A stretch of DNA of 39,881 bases, taken from 2-01-FULL-39-28 sp964436165. Lineage in GTDB: Bacteria; Patescibacteriota; Minisyncoccia; 2-02-FULL-40-12; GWA2-44-9. A model generated the notes under the pieces. The model had not been told where the DNA came from. It made no database searches and saw nothing but the letters and a program-made list of their open reading frames with translations. Each line of letters opens with the position of its first letter. Position 1 is the stretch's first letter. The position numbers and the translations under genes are program-made. Positions 1-8,233 of the stretch are shown piece after piece. The DNA is taken from NCBI GenBank assembly GCA_964436165.1, contig CAYTBY010000008.1:1-39881 (forward strand), given 5' to 3'.

Positions 1-65
1 GCCTAGAAGAAAAGGCTAAGGAGAGTTAGATTACTCGAGATGGTGAGCTCGTACTCGACCTTTTC

Positions 66-94
66 TTGACTAAATGGCACAAATATGATAGAAT
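66..94 (+). promoter_or_regulatory. Sigma70-type promoter
   Basis: TTGACT (66-71) and TAGAAT (89-94) are separated by 17 nt. The -10 box ends 9 nt before the ATG at 104, so the transcript would have almost no leader. Confidence 0.7.
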
Positions 95-103
95 AATAAG
101 ATA

Positions 104-526
104 ATGAAAACATTCTTTATCTGGGCATTTATTGTGGGTGTTGGCTGGTTGATACTCTCTGATGGCGATAGTACCAGTTCTACTGGTAGTTTAGGCTCTG
201 AGGCTTATGAATATGGCGACTCAGCCGATAGCGGCGGTTCTCCAACTTATCGTTATGACGATACCCCTTCTTATGAGGATGACCCTTATACTACTAATGA
301 TGAATCGAATGACCAGGCTACTGGATTTTACGGAACCGATACTGTTTCTGCCTGTAATCAATCCTCGGGCAACTGTTATGACTTAGATGCCGATTCTGAC
401 GGGGAAAATATTGACCGACTTTATTTTCCAAAAGGTGGCTGGGTAGACATAGATTCTTCAGATTGTGATAGTGGAGCATGTACATTAGAAGACGAGAACG
501 GAACTGAATGGGAAGTAGAGTATTAA
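104..526 (+). CDS. Hypothetical N-terminally anchored acidic protein
   Basis: This 140-aa protein is not recognised. Residues about 3-19 form one hydrophobic segment that would serve as a membrane anchor or uncleaved signal. A Ser/Gly/Asp/Tyr-rich low-complexity stretch follows to about residue 75. The C-terminal part has four cysteines in two close pairs, which would suit disulfides in an exported domain. The start is set by the promoter just upstream. The gene ends 8 nt before the next start, so the two are probably co-transcribed and both act outside the cytoplasm. It lies in the cargo region of an integrative element, and its function is unknown. Confidence 0.6.
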   Translation: MKTFFIWAFIVGVGWLILSDGDSTSSTGSLGSEAYEYGDSADSGGSPTYRYDDTPSYEDDPYTTNDESNDQATGFYGTDTVSACNQSSGNCYDLDADSDGENIDRLYFPKGGWVDIDSSDCDSGACTLEDENGTEWEVEY

Positions 527-534
527 TTATAAAT

Positions 535-1014
535 ATGAAAAAAATTATTATCATACTTGCAATAATAACCGTTCTTGCTCCGACAAGTGTTGCCTTTGCT
601 CATCGTTCTGGATGTCATCGCTGGCATTCCTGCCCCTCTGATAGCGGGTCTTATACGTGCGGAGATACTGGACACCCCTGCTCATACCCGACATATCCTG
701 CCAAAACTGGAGGCGTAATCTACCCGCCAAGTGGCGTGTATAAGGACTGTTATAACTGCGCATGGAAAACAGTTCCATTAAGTGATAATCGAGTTTGGAA
801 AAGAACTTTGAATCGAGGGATGAGCGGAACAGACGTTACCTATTTACAGATAGCGTTATATAAAGAAGGGTTATTCCCCAATACGAATTTTACTAACTAC
901 TTCGGGAATGTTACCGCCAATGCTTATAATAAATTTCAGACAATATATGGTACCGCTGGTGATGACTGGGCAACAATCAGTAAACTAAACGGTTTGTATA
1001 AATATACAAAATAG
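535..1014 (+). CDS. Secreted protein with peptidoglycan-binding-like domain
   Basis: The 159-aa product starts with a clear signal peptide (KK, then a hydrophobic core, cleavage near AFA at residue 22). A His/Cys-rich segment (HRSGCHRWHSCPSD) follows, and it resembles short domains often attached to secreted nucleases. Residues about 95-150 look like a PG_binding_1 repeat (LNRGMSG-x-DV-x-YLQ ... YFG-x-VT-x-A). I chose the ATG at 535 because the signal peptide begins there; an upstream start at 508 would add residues in front of the signal and overlap the previous gene. The protein probably binds cell wall outside the membrane, perhaps the host or neighbour wall. The role is inferred from domains only. 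Confidence 0.65.
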   Translation: MKKIIIILAIITVLAPTSVAFAHRSGCHRWHSCPSDSGSYTCGDTGHPCSYPTYPAKTGGVIYPPSGVYKDCYNCAWKTVPLSDNRVWKRTLNRGMSGTDVTYLQIALYKEGLFPNTNFTNYFGNVTANAYNKFQTIYGTAGDDWATISKLNGLYKYTK

Positions 1015-1022
1015 ACTGATTC

Positions 1023-1721
1023 CTAGTTAATAAAACTTCGTGCAATGGCAAGTTGTTTTTTCTGGCGTAATTTATTGTAAATATAGGATGCTACGAAGAG
1101 TAATGCAAAAAACATAGAGAAGTAGGCTACTCCACTCGATTCGTTAGCAACTCCCAGAAGTGTCAGAAAACCAAAGATAGCCATAGCCACTACAAATCCC
1201 GTTAAGTTCCTCATTCTAAATGCTGGCAATGGTCTTAGCGGAATAACCTGCTTTGTTTCTTGATTTTGACCTATAAAAGATGTCCATTCACCATAACTAA
1301 TATCTTGTTTTATTAACTCTTGTAGCCCCCCTTTTGCATAAAAAATATCTACAGTATCTCCTGTCGCAAGAGAGAGAGTGAGCTCAAATGGAATTGATAC
1401 GGAGATAAATTCTTTTTCACCAGTCCTCGTGTTTTCCAGACGGAGTTGTATGTCCGTTTTAAACTTATTTATCGTAGTCTGGCTTATCGCACTTAGCCCA
1501 CCGAATATTGACCAGTTTTGAGATATAGCCACACTCGCACCACCAGTAGAAATATTGCCCTTACTTGAAGAACCAACTTCAAAGGTCTGTACTTTTGGTT
1601 CATCGATAATCCTGAATGTCTGTTTTGAAAATATTAAAAGCTCTGTCTGAACAGAGGACAATTTATCCCGAATTTCTGAAGGGAGTTCTTGAACGGAAAT
1701 TTTTTCTAATTCTGTAGCCAT
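1023..1721 (-). CDS. Hypothetical membrane protein, two C-terminal TM helices
   Basis: The 232-aa product is not recognised. The first ~165 residues are soluble and look beta-rich, with no known motif that I can see. Two membrane helices follow at about 175-191 and 198-215, then a basic tail (KLRQKKQ). The layout resembles small cytosolic-sensor membrane proteins of mobile elements, but no function should be assigned. It is transcribed away from the two genes to its left and in the same direction as the thermonuclease gene, 18 nt downstream of it, so those two probably form one operon. Confidence 0.6.
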   Translation of the reverse strand: MATELEKISVQELPSEIRDKLSSVQTELLIFSKQTFRIIDEPKVQTFEVGSSSKGNISTGGASVAISQNWSIFGGLSAISQTTINKFKTDIQLRLENTRTGEKEFISVSIPFELTLSLATGDTVDIFYAKGGLQELIKQDISYGEWTSFIGQNQETKQVIPLRPLPAFRMRNLTGFVVAMAIFGFLTLLGVANESSGVAYFSMFFALLFVASYIYNKLRQKKQLAIARSFIN

Positions 1722-1739
1722 AATTTATAGCCTGCCAAT

Positions 1740-2570
1740 TTAGGGCAAACTCTCACAAGCTAACCCGTCATTATCACTTCCATCTAATTTATGTTTATTG
1801 GTTGGGTCATAATTGTCATAAAACCATTGGGCCTCAGCGTGAGTGCTGAAATGAGCACAATCGCAGTCAGAAGAGGCGCATGGAGGAACTGAATAACCGC
1901 CCGATGAAGGGGGTGGTACTGAAGCCGAGGTTGGAGCAGGAGCTGTTGTTGCCCATAATCCTCGCTTATTATCCCTTGCCTCCTTTTCAGCGGCAACAAA
2001 TTCTTCAGAATGTTTTACATCTGGCGGATATGTATATGCTACTGCATATCCCTGACGAACCATCTCCAAATTTACGAACAAATCGCCAACCCATAGGTAC
2101 CAAAGTAAACGTCCGTATCTATCCGTTTCTGATACGTCTTTTTCAAATCTAATCTGTTTATTTAGGACGAGTTCAGTCAGTTTATTTTTAGCTTCAGCAT
2201 AATAGGGTGCTCCGTTCTCTGGAGAATCAATACCAATGAGACGGACAACCTTACCTGACGATACTTTTAGGGTATCACCATCAACAACGCTGGTTACGGT
2301 ATAGGTTCCTACTGGAATATCGACTTTTGGAGCGAGCGGAGGAGCAGATTCATTTACTGTTTCGGCTCCTGTATTTGATTGTTCTTTTATTGACTGTCCT
2401 TGGGGAGATTCAGAACTTACAGCCAGCATTATAACAGAAAACAAAAATATACCTCCAAAGACCAGAGCAATCATTTTTCTGCTGGCAATTTTTAGACGGA
2501 CAAACAATGAGGGCTTAACCAGTCCTACTGCTAATCCCAAAATGGCTAGGAGTAATAGAAATACATACAT
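1740..2570 (-). CDS. Membrane-anchored thermonuclease (SNase) with Excalibur domain
   Basis: This 276-aa protein has two N-terminal hydrophobic segments (about 1-17 and 33-51). A staphylococcal-nuclease domain covers about residues 85-205. The catalytic pattern is visible: VDGDT, R-LIGIDSPE, and DRYGR, equivalent to the Asp/Arg/Arg active site of the family. The C-terminus is an Excalibur-type calcium-binding motif (DCDC ... DNDGLACE). The family cleaves DNA and RNA in a Ca2+-dependent manner, so an anchored extracellular form could scavenge nucleotides or degrade external DNA. That role fits a small-genome organism and is an inference. Confidence 0.88.
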   Translation of the reverse strand: MYVFLLLLAILGLAVGLVKPSLFVRLKIASRKMIALVFGGIFLFSVIMLAVSSESPQGQSIKEQSNTGAETVNESAPPLAPKVDIPVGTYTVTSVVDGDTLKVSSGKVVRLIGIDSPENGAPYYAEAKNKLTELVLNKQIRFEKDVSETDRYGRLLWYLWVGDLFVNLEMVRQGYAVAYTYPPDVKHSEEFVAAEKEARDNKRGLWATTAPAPTSASVPPPSSGGYSVPPCASSDCDCAHFSTHAEAQWFYDNYDPTNKHKLDGSDNDGLACESLP

Positions 2571-3085
2571 AGCTTAATAAGTATACCATATCATGTATTT
2601 TCAGGCATCAAATTGGCACTTCTGGGCATCATCATAATGTATTTCTTGATACCAAAATGACATAGTGCTGACATTGTAATCCATTAGCATATGACTATCC
2701 TGGCGAACCAGAGGGGTCTTGCCACCAGAACAGTGGGCTTGATAGGTCCCGTAGTATCTCTGGTAAAAATCCAAAAACATTTGACTTAAAAATAGGGCTA
2801 TGGTACCCTAATAATCGAATTAAATTAGCACTTAAAGAACCGAATACCATTATGCTGTTTTTCCTCCTCAAAGTTAGCCATTGAGTTCGCGTACTAATAC
2901 CTTATATTAACCAGCTCTATAGGCATATAGAGTGGGACGGCGGACGGTGAAAAACAATGAATCATAGACACTGTTTATGTTTCCTTGTTTTTTGTCGTCC
3001 GCTTTTTTGTTTCTAAGAACCCAAAAAAAACCATCGACATACAAGAAACTAGCCCAGTGCTGGTATCGTTCTTTCGGTTAGTCCG
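2571..3085. other. Intergenic region with a long imperfect hairpin
   Basis: I see no convincing gene in these 515 bases. The clearest structure is an inverted repeat at 2940-3002 (arms beginning GCGGACG and ending CGTCCGC, with A-rich and T-rich inner arms). It lies between the divergent thermonuclease gene and the replication module. It could be a terminator, an operator or an origin-like site. Confidence 0.4.
2940..3002. repeat. Imperfect inverted repeat upstream of replication genes
   Basis: GCGGACG (2940-2946) followed by an A-rich stretch pairs with a T-rich stretch ending in CGTCCGC (2996-3002). The loop is about 25 nt. It may be a control or replication site of the element; no specific function is shown. 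Confidence 0.45.
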
Positions 3086-3256
3086 ATGGAAAAGTGGGTC
3101 GAAAAATTCAAAGAGTTATATAAGCGAAAAACTGGTTTAGAAATATCTGACCAGGATGCTTTAGAGCGCTTCGCAAAGTTAATTACCTTAACCAGGGCTG
3201 TTTATCGCCCCATCCCCTATTCTGATAAAAAAGAGATGGGGCGGTTAAAGCCTTAA
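3086..3256 (+). CDS. Small hypothetical protein of mobile element (56 aa)
   Basis: The 56-aa product is highly charged and looks like a single helical unit (EKWVEKFKELYKRKTG, then ISDQDALERFAKLITL). Small proteins with this layout are, from memory, common beside replication or transfer genes in CPR mobile elements. The stop codon lies 2 nt before the primase-polymerase start, so the two are almost certainly translated from one message. No DNA-binding motif is visible. It could be a small regulator or accessory replication factor, but the function is unknown. Confidence 0.6.
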   Translation: MEKWVEKFKELYKRKTGLEISDQDALERFAKLITLTRAVYRPIPYSDKKEMGRLKP

Positions 3257-3258
3257 AA

Positions 3259-5037
3259 ATGAAGATGGAAAATAAAACACTTTTAGAATGGGCTTTATAT
3301 TATAAACATCAAAAAGGATGGAGTATCTTGCCGCTAAAGGGGAAATTGCCTTCCATAGATAAATGGGCTGCATATCAAAAAGATTTCGCAACAGACGAAG
3401 AAATTGAGGAGTGGTTTACAAATCCAGCAGTAACAGGCATGGGTATCTTAACTGGTAAATTATCAGGTTTAGTTGTTCTGGATTTAGATTTAGCAAAAGG
3501 CGCAGATATTACTGGGTTAGAATTACTACCAACCGTTATTTCTAAAACTGGCGGTGGGGGGCAACATCACTATTATAAATTTCCCCAAAATGGTGAAATC
3601 AGAAATTCAGCTGGTTTAATCCGTGAGCATATTGATATTCGTGGTGAGGGAGGTTATGTTGTCGCTCCTCCATCGCTACATCCAAATGGAAATAACTATG
3701 AGTGGTGTGATGCCCTATCACCAGGCGATGTAGACATGGAAGAGGTTCCAGAATGGTTACTTGAAAAAACAACATCACCAAACGAGACTAAAAAGGACTT
3801 CGGAGAGATTATAAAGGGAGTTGGTGAGGGTCGCAGAAATGAATCGGCAACATCTCTGATAGGAAAACTTCTTACGTATCTCCCCGAAAAAGAGTGGGAA
3901 AACCTGGGCTGGCAATATCTACTTGAATGCAACGAAAGAAATACACCACCGCTTCCGATAAAAGAAATCAGAAGTGTCTTTAAGAGTATTGCTAATAAAG
4001 AATTACAGAGCCGAGGTGCCGATATAAAAAGAGAAAGGTCAAAGCCCTTTTCTGTCAGTGACATATTAGCAATGACATTGGAGCCTCAACCGTTTTTAGT
4101 GAATGGACTTGTACCAGAAAGAGGGCTGACTGCTTTTTCTGGTCAAGCAAACGGCGGCAAGGGCTGGACTACCTTGCATATTGCTCATGGCGTAGCAACT
4201 GGGCTACCAATATTTGGAAAGTTCGCAACAAAACAAGGTAATGTGCTTATTGTAGACGAGGAAGCGGGCACTGCTGAATTCCACAGAAGAATGGTTATGC
4301 TTGGGATTAAACCCGAAGATAAAATTTATCTATATTCCCAAGAAGAATTTAAAGTAGATTCGTCCAATGATTTAACCCACCTCGTCAACACCGCAAAAGA
4401 ACTGGAAATTAAACTCGTTATTTTTGACCCATTCAGTGCAATTCATTTAAAAGCCGAGAATACCGCAGATGACATGCAGAAAGTTATGACAGCGCTTCAA
4501 CAGTTTAATCTTGCTGGCATAGCGGTAATCTTTATTCACCATCATAGAAAAGAGCATTTTATGAATCGACAGATAGCCGCCTCTTCTGGCTTAAGGGGGT
4601 CAACCGTTCTTTTTACAAGACCAGATTCTCATATGGCGATAAAGAAAGACGGCGAGAACGAAGATGGACTGACGATTTCTATTGAGCAAACAAAACTTCG
4701 TGGAGGTCAGAGAATAAAGCCATTTACGGTAGAGCTAAAGATAGATAAAGAGACCAACAGAGCCTCTTTTGTATACATTGGAGAAGTTGAAGATAAATTA
4801 GTCAAAAAAGAGTCTGCCAAAGAATTCATTTTGGAGCGACTTGTAGGTCTACAAATGACATCTGATGAACTTATTGTGGAAGCGAAAGAAGCTAATATCG
4901 GGAAGAACGCCATTGAAGATGCGCTCAAAGAAATGCGTATAGAAAAATTAGTGATTGCTGGAAGAATTAAGGGTCGAGGCAAAATGTTATTCTATTCTCT
5001 GCCAGTGGCGGAAGAGGTCTTAGACCCAGAAAATTAA
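3259..5037 (+). CDS. Bifunctional primase-polymerase / RepA-like AAA ATPase
   Basis: The 592-aa protein combines a prim-pol domain (residues ~1-170) with a RecA/RepA-like ATPase (~275-480) and a winged-helix-like C-terminus. The prim-pol part shows the acidic VLDLDL motif, the GGGGQHHYYK segment and DIRGEGGYVVAPPS, typical of the Prim-Pol family of plasmids and phages. In the ATPase the Walker A is GQANGGKGW, with Gly where Ser/Thr normally follows the Lys. Walker B is LVIFDPFSA, and a later IFIHHHRK fits the RepA/AAA_25 family. Such fusions prime and unwind DNA at an element's origin. A second ATG lies two codons downstream. The unusual Walker A makes full ATPase activity uncertain. Confidence 0.85.
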   Translation: MKMENKTLLEWALYYKHQKGWSILPLKGKLPSIDKWAAYQKDFATDEEIEEWFTNPAVTGMGILTGKLSGLVVLDLDLAKGADITGLELLPTVISKTGGGGQHHYYKFPQNGEIRNSAGLIREHIDIRGEGGYVVAPPSLHPNGNNYEWCDALSPGDVDMEEVPEWLLEKTTSPNETKKDFGEIIKGVGEGRRNESATSLIGKLLTYLPEKEWENLGWQYLLECNERNTPPLPIKEIRSVFKSIANKELQSRGADIKRERSKPFSVSDILAMTLEPQPFLVNGLVPERGLTAFSGQANGGKGWTTLHIAHGVATGLPIFGKFATKQGNVLIVDEEAGTAEFHRRMVMLGIKPEDKIYLYSQEEFKVDSSNDLTHLVNTAKELEIKLVIFDPFSAIHLKAENTADDMQKVMTALQQFNLAGIAVIFIHHHRKEHFMNRQIAASSGLRGSTVLFTRPDSHMAIKKDGENEDGLTISIEQTKLRGGQRIKPFTVELKIDKETNRASFVYIGEVEDKLVKKESAKEFILERLVGLQMTSDELIVEAKEANIGKNAIEDALKEMRIEKLVIAGRIKGRGKMLFYSLPVAEEVLDPEN

Positions 5038-5059
5038 CTGGTTGAAATGGATATGCTAT

Positions 5060-5103
5060 CTTCCTGGTTTCCTACTACTATATATAGTCAGGAAATCAGG
5101 AAG
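5060..5103. repeat. Inverted repeat upstream of serine recombinase
   Basis: CTTCCTG...TTTCCT...ACT pairs with AGT...AGGAAA...CAGGAAG around an AT-only centre. It lies between the primase stop and the recombinase start and could terminate the first gene or be a binding site controlling recombinase expression. Confidence 0.5.
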
Positions 5104-5176
5104 AAGATTAGGCTTGCTCGGACCCTTTTCCCCTGTTTCGACGGTTAAAATAATGTTAAAATTAACTATAAATTCA

Positions 5177-6937
5177 ATGAAAAAAGAACAAGATACAATA
5201 AAATATTTCGTCTACCGAAGAAAGTCTTCGGACGACTCCAGGCAAGTGGCTTCCTTATCTACCCAGAAAAGTGAACTGGAGATTTTAGCCAAACGTTCAG
5301 ATGCTAAAATTGTTGGTGAATTTGAAGAATCCAAGACCGCCAAAAAACCTGGGCGAGAACAATTTAACCGTATGCTTAATGAAATTGAAGCTGGAAAAGC
5401 TAATGGTATTATTTGTTGGAAATTAGACCGACTCGCACGAAATCCTGTTGATGAAGGACGAGTTCGCTGGTTATTACAGCAAGGAATAATTCATGTCATT
5501 AAGACCTACGAAAGAGACTTCTATCCCGAAGACCATTCCCTCATAGCGAGTGTCGAAATGAGCATGGCTACACAATACAGCCGAGACCTAAGGACCATGG
5601 CATTCAGAACCATCCGAGACAAGCTGAGAAAGCATTCACGCCCAGGACTGGCACCTGTAGGCTATCTTAATGACATAAGCAAGCCGCAGGGCTTCAGAGA
5701 CTATATTGAGGACCCCGAGAGATTACCACTAATAAAGAAGCTCTTACAACACATGCTTACTGGAAATTATTCTGTCTTACAACTCTACGAATTAATGCGA
5801 GACGATTGGGGCTTCAGAACCAGGGTTACATCAAGACAAGGCGGCAAACCGATAAGCATCTCTGGAATTTACAGAATCTTAACCGAACCTTATTACTATG
5901 GTTATTTTTGGTATAAAGACCCCGATACTGGAGAAAGAAAACTTTGGAAACATGACAATACTCCGATTATAACCGAAGCTGAGTTCGATAAAATTCAAGT
6001 TTTATTGGGTAGAAAAGGACGACCAAGACCAAAAACAAGAGCATTCGCCTTTACTGGTATGGTTACCTGCGGAGAATGTTCAGCCGCAATAACCGCGGAA
6101 GAAAAGAATCAACTGATATGCAGTGTCTGTAAGCACAAATTTGGCTATGAAAATAAGTTTAATTGTCCTGGATGTGACACACCTATAGCCGAAATGAAAA
6201 ATCCTAAATTCCTAAAGTACGTCTACTACAGATGCACCAAAAAAAAGAATAAAAACTGTACCCAGAAGACCATCAAAATTGAGGACTTGGAAGCTCAGAT
6301 AGACAAGGAGCTAACGGCTATGAAAATTGATGAAGATTATCTAAAGCTAGCCATAGATTATCTCAACGAAACCAAAACTCAACAATTTGAAGACAAGGCA
6401 ACAATTAAATCCAATCTCCAAAAACTCATTGATGAGTGTGACAGAAGGCTGAAGCGATTAAGTGACGAGTTTACCTCAGTTAATAATCTTAATTATCAGA
6501 TATACAGTCCAGAGGAATATGCTGAACTGAAAACAGCTGTTAAAACAGAAAAGGCTGGATACCAGACCGAATTTAAAAATGCCCAGGATAAATCTGATGA
6601 GTGGTTGGAACTATCCGAGAGGACCTTTAATTTCTGCGCCTACGCCCATTATCACTTCAATAATGGCGATTTAAAGACCAAAGGAGAGATATTACGCTCC
6701 CTTGGCTCGAACCTAATCCTAAAGGACCGAAAACTCTTTATTAACGCCTACGAACCGTTTCTGCTAATCAAAAATTACCTGTCCTCTGTCAGTTCAAGTA
6801 TAGAATGGCTAGAACCTGAAAATAATAATGCTGTGTCTGGGTTAGATGGACTTTCTCAGTCGCAAATAACCAGTTGGCGGGGGCACAAGGAATCGAACCC
6901 TGGTCTGAGATTTTGGAGATCTCCGTCCTACCACTGA
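5177..6937 (+). CDS. Large serine recombinase (integrase) reading into tRNA-Trp
   Basis: The 586-aa product has an N-terminal resolvase catalytic domain (VYRRKSS, with the likely nucleophile Ser17; KLDRLARNP), a recombinase domain (~150-260), a zinc ribbon (CGECSAA, CSVC, CPGC, YYRC) and a C-terminal coiled coil. An open frame extends 45 codons further upstream, but that extension crosses an inverted repeat and lacks family character, so I prefer the ATG at 5177. The last 20 codons and the stop lie antisense within tRNA-Trp, so the tail is made by the target gene. This indicates a site-specific integrase whose element was inserted at tRNA-Trp. Confidence 0.9.
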   Translation: MKKEQDTIKYFVYRRKSSDDSRQVASLSTQKSELEILAKRSDAKIVGEFEESKTAKKPGREQFNRMLNEIEAGKANGIICWKLDRLARNPVDEGRVRWLLQQGIIHVIKTYERDFYPEDHSLIASVEMSMATQYSRDLRTMAFRTIRDKLRKHSRPGLAPVGYLNDISKPQGFRDYIEDPERLPLIKKLLQHMLTGNYSVLQLYELMRDDWGFRTRVTSRQGGKPISISGIYRILTEPYYYGYFWYKDPDTGERKLWKHDNTPIITEAEFDKIQVLLGRKGRPRPKTRAFAFTGMVTCGECSAAITAEEKNQLICSVCKHKFGYENKFNCPGCDTPIAEMKNPKFLKYVYYRCTKKKNKNCTQKTIKIEDLEAQIDKELTAMKIDEDYLKLAIDYLNETKTQQFEDKATIKSNLQKLIDECDRRLKRLSDEFTSVNNLNYQIYSPEEYAELKTAVKTEKAGYQTEFKNAQDKSDEWLELSERTFNFCAYAHYHFNNGDLKTKGEILRSLGSNLILKDRKLFINAYEPFLLIKNYLSSVSSSIEWLEPENNNAVSGLDGLSQSQITSWRGHKESNPGLRFWRSPSYH

Positions 6938-6948
6938 ACGATGCCCCC
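6875..6948 (-). tRNA. tRNA-Trp(CCA)
   Basis: The minus strand folds into a standard cloverleaf: acceptor GGGGGCA/TGCCCCC, D arm GTTC...GGAC, anticodon arm GAGAT-CTCCAAA-ATCTC with anticodon CCA, T arm CAGGG-TTCGATT-CCTTG. Discriminator G is followed by an encoded CCA (6877-6875), unlike the other tRNAs in this window. It serves as the attachment gene of the element on its left and lies downstream of bL33. Confidence 0.95.
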
Positions 6949-6949
6949 A

Positions 6950-6987
6950 TTTTGATAAAATCAGCCGTCAGGCTGATTTTATCAAAA
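6950..6987 (-). terminator. 17-bp hairpin between rpmG and tRNA-Trp
   Basis: TTTTGATAAAATCAGCC and its exact complement flank a GTCA loop. A- and T-rich ends allow it to act in both directions. It separates bL33 from tRNA-Trp. A smaller hairpin (TGTCC...GGACA) follows at 6988-7010. Confidence 0.6.
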
Positions 6988-7013
6988 TGTCCCGAGCTTG
7001 TCGAAGGACAAAA

Positions 7014-7178
7014 TTAGCCTGTTATCCTAGCTTCTTTGTGAGTTGTACTCTTCCTGCACCACTTGCAGAATTTCTTAAATTCAAGCTTCCGCTCCACTTT
7101 TTTCTTATTTTTGGTGGTGTAATAGTTAGCTCTTTTACAGACTGTGCATTTTAGACGTAATAAGTTATCCTGTGGCAT
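7014..7178 (-). CDS. rpmG: 50S ribosomal protein bL33
   Basis: The 54-aa product is a typical bL33 of the zinc-binding type, with two Cys pairs (CTVC near residue 11 and CKWC near 38) and the YYTTKNKK signature. bL33 is a small protein of the large ribosomal subunit near the E site. The gene lies just upstream of tRNA-Trp, matching the common bacterial order rpmG-tRNA-Trp-secE. Here secE does not follow, because the integrated element begins at tRNA-Trp. A promoter is visible about 110 nt upstream (7286-7314). Confidence 0.93.
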   Translation of the reverse strand: MPQDNLLRLKCTVCKRANYYTTKNKKKVERKLEFKKFCKWCRKSTTHKEARITG

Positions 7179-7285
7179 ATTTGTCTAAGAGTGAAGCGAT
7201 TAGTTACAAATATGCCAATCACGCCTAAATTTTAATGAAGGCGGATGGCATTAACCGTTCTCTCTCTATTCTATTTAACCATAGT

Positions 7286-7314
7286 ATATTACACCAAAAG
7301 ATACTTTTTTACAA
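7286..7314 (-). promoter_or_regulatory. Promoter for rpmG
   Basis: On the minus strand TTGTAA (7314-7309) and TAATAT (7291-7286) are 17 nt apart. The ~105-nt leader to the rpmG ATG is long enough for regulation. Confidence 0.6.
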
Positions 7315-7333
7315 TAGTCCGCCAACTGGCGGA

Positions 7334-7362
7334 TTGATTCTTAATAAAGATTCCGATAAAAT
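7334..7362 (+). promoter_or_regulatory. Promoter for the DUF4406-like gene
   Basis: TTGATT (7334-7339) and TAAAAT (7357-7362) are 17 nt apart on the plus strand. An imperfect palindrome (TCCGCCAACTGGCGGA, 7318-7333) abuts the -35 box. Confidence 0.6.
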
Positions 7363-7398
7363 ACTGCTAGCATGAGTACATTTACATAGGGGAAAACA

Positions 7399-7869
7399 TT
7401 GTTAAAATACTATTCCGACGTTAACTTAAAGGAGATTAGGGAGGCTAAAAACTATGGGGAGCTACTTTTTGTGGCCATAGAAGTTCTCCAGACCATGCGT
7501 GAGGAGTCGTTTTTAAAACCCATCGCAATGCTTTGCGGTCCAATTTCAACTGGCGGAAGTGGTTCTAGGAGTACTAATCTAGAGGTATTTGGAAGAGCTA
7601 TTGAACGAGCATCGGCCGATGGCTTGTTTGTTTTCAGTCAGATGCCTTTTGAGAACGACATGGGGAGAATATACAAGTCGGATCCAGCGCTTCAGGGATT
7701 ACGGCTTTTAGAAGAATTTTATCGACCGATATTCGAACTGGGGTTTGTAAACTTATTGTGCTTCCTGCCCGGTTGGGAAAATTCAGTAGGTGCAACTTGG
7801 GAACATGAACAAGCTGAAAAGTTGAATATACCAAGAATATATTTATCGGATTATTATACAAAAGATTAG
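7399..7869 (+). CDS. Nucleoside 2-deoxyribosyltransferase-like protein (DUF4406-like)
   Basis: The 156-aa protein shows a CGPIS motif near residue 46 and, near the C-terminus, LPGWENSVGATWEHEQA, which fits the DUF4406 / nucleoside 2-deoxyribosyltransferase superfamily. The Glu in WEHEQA occupies the place of the family's catalytic Glu. The family exchanges bases on deoxynucleosides or hydrolyses nucleotides. The start is TTG at 7399, preceded by an AGGGG ribosome-binding site; no ATG is available nearby. It is a single-gene unit with its own promoter and terminator. The assignment rests on two motifs only. Confidence 0.6.
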   Translation: MLKYYSDVNLKEIREAKNYGELLFVAIEVLQTMREESFLKPIAMLCGPISTGGSGSRSTNLEVFGRAIERASADGLFVFSQMPFENDMGRIYKSDPALQGLRLLEEFYRPIFELGFVNLLCFLPGWENSVGATWEHEQAEKLNIPRIYLSDYYTKD

Positions 7870-7903
7870 AAGCCCTATCCGCCAGTCGGCGAAGGGCTTT
7901 TTT
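7870..7903 (+). terminator. Intrinsic terminator
   Basis: AAGCCCT (7870-7876) pairs with AGGGCTT (7893-7899), followed by a T run. It ends the gene at 7399-7869. Confidence 0.8.
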
Positions 7904-7914
7904 AGATTGATTTG

Positions 7915-8223
7915 AGCCGTTGGTCGGGATTGAACCGACGACCTACTCCTTCATATATACCCATAGTTACCTAAGGGATTAGACTGTATCTTATCCCTCC
8001 CTATTTTTGTAAAAATGGGGAGGGACCCCTTGTCAGTCGTTCGCCCCTCCCAATTTTTAGTTTAAAAATAGGGAGGGGACGGTCTTACCCCTCCCTATTT
8101 TTATAAAATTTTACAAAAATAGGGAGGGACTTTAACCGTTATTCGGGATTCGCCAAAGAATTACTTCTATGGTGGGCAATTTTATTTACCATGGAGTTGC
8201 TCTACCAGCTGAGCTACAACGGC
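7915..8223 (-). tRNA. tRNA-Thr(GGU) interrupted by a group I intron
   Basis: The 5' exon (8223-8188) gives acceptor GCCGTTG, D arm GCTC...GAGC and ACTCC-ATGGT. The 3' exon (7951-7915) gives AA-GGAGT, T arm GTCGG-TTCAATC-CCGAC and CAACGGC. Joined, they form a complete 73-nt cloverleaf with anticodon GGT. The intron lies between anticodon position 36 and position 37. No CCA is encoded. Each half pairs fully with the other, so the gene is probably functional after splicing. Confidence 0.93.
7952..8187 (-). ncRNA. Group I intron in tRNA-Thr (236 nt)
   Basis: The exon before the intron ends in U and the intron ends in G (TATATATG), as group I introns require. GGU before the splice site can pair with GCC inside the intron, giving the U-G pair of P1. 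The core segment AAGATACAGTC resembles the conserved S/P7 motif. There is no internal ORF. Three peripheral hairpins, each built from CCCTCCC/GGGAGGG arms (about 8000-8031, 8045-8078, 8091-8127), look like copies of one palindromic unit. Confidence 0.85.
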
Positions 8224-8233
8224 GTGCAACTAC

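Noticed and set aside
5042..5176. N-terminal 45-residue extension of the first serine recombinase
   Set aside because: It runs through an inverted repeat and has no family similarity; the catalytic domain begins normally at 5177.
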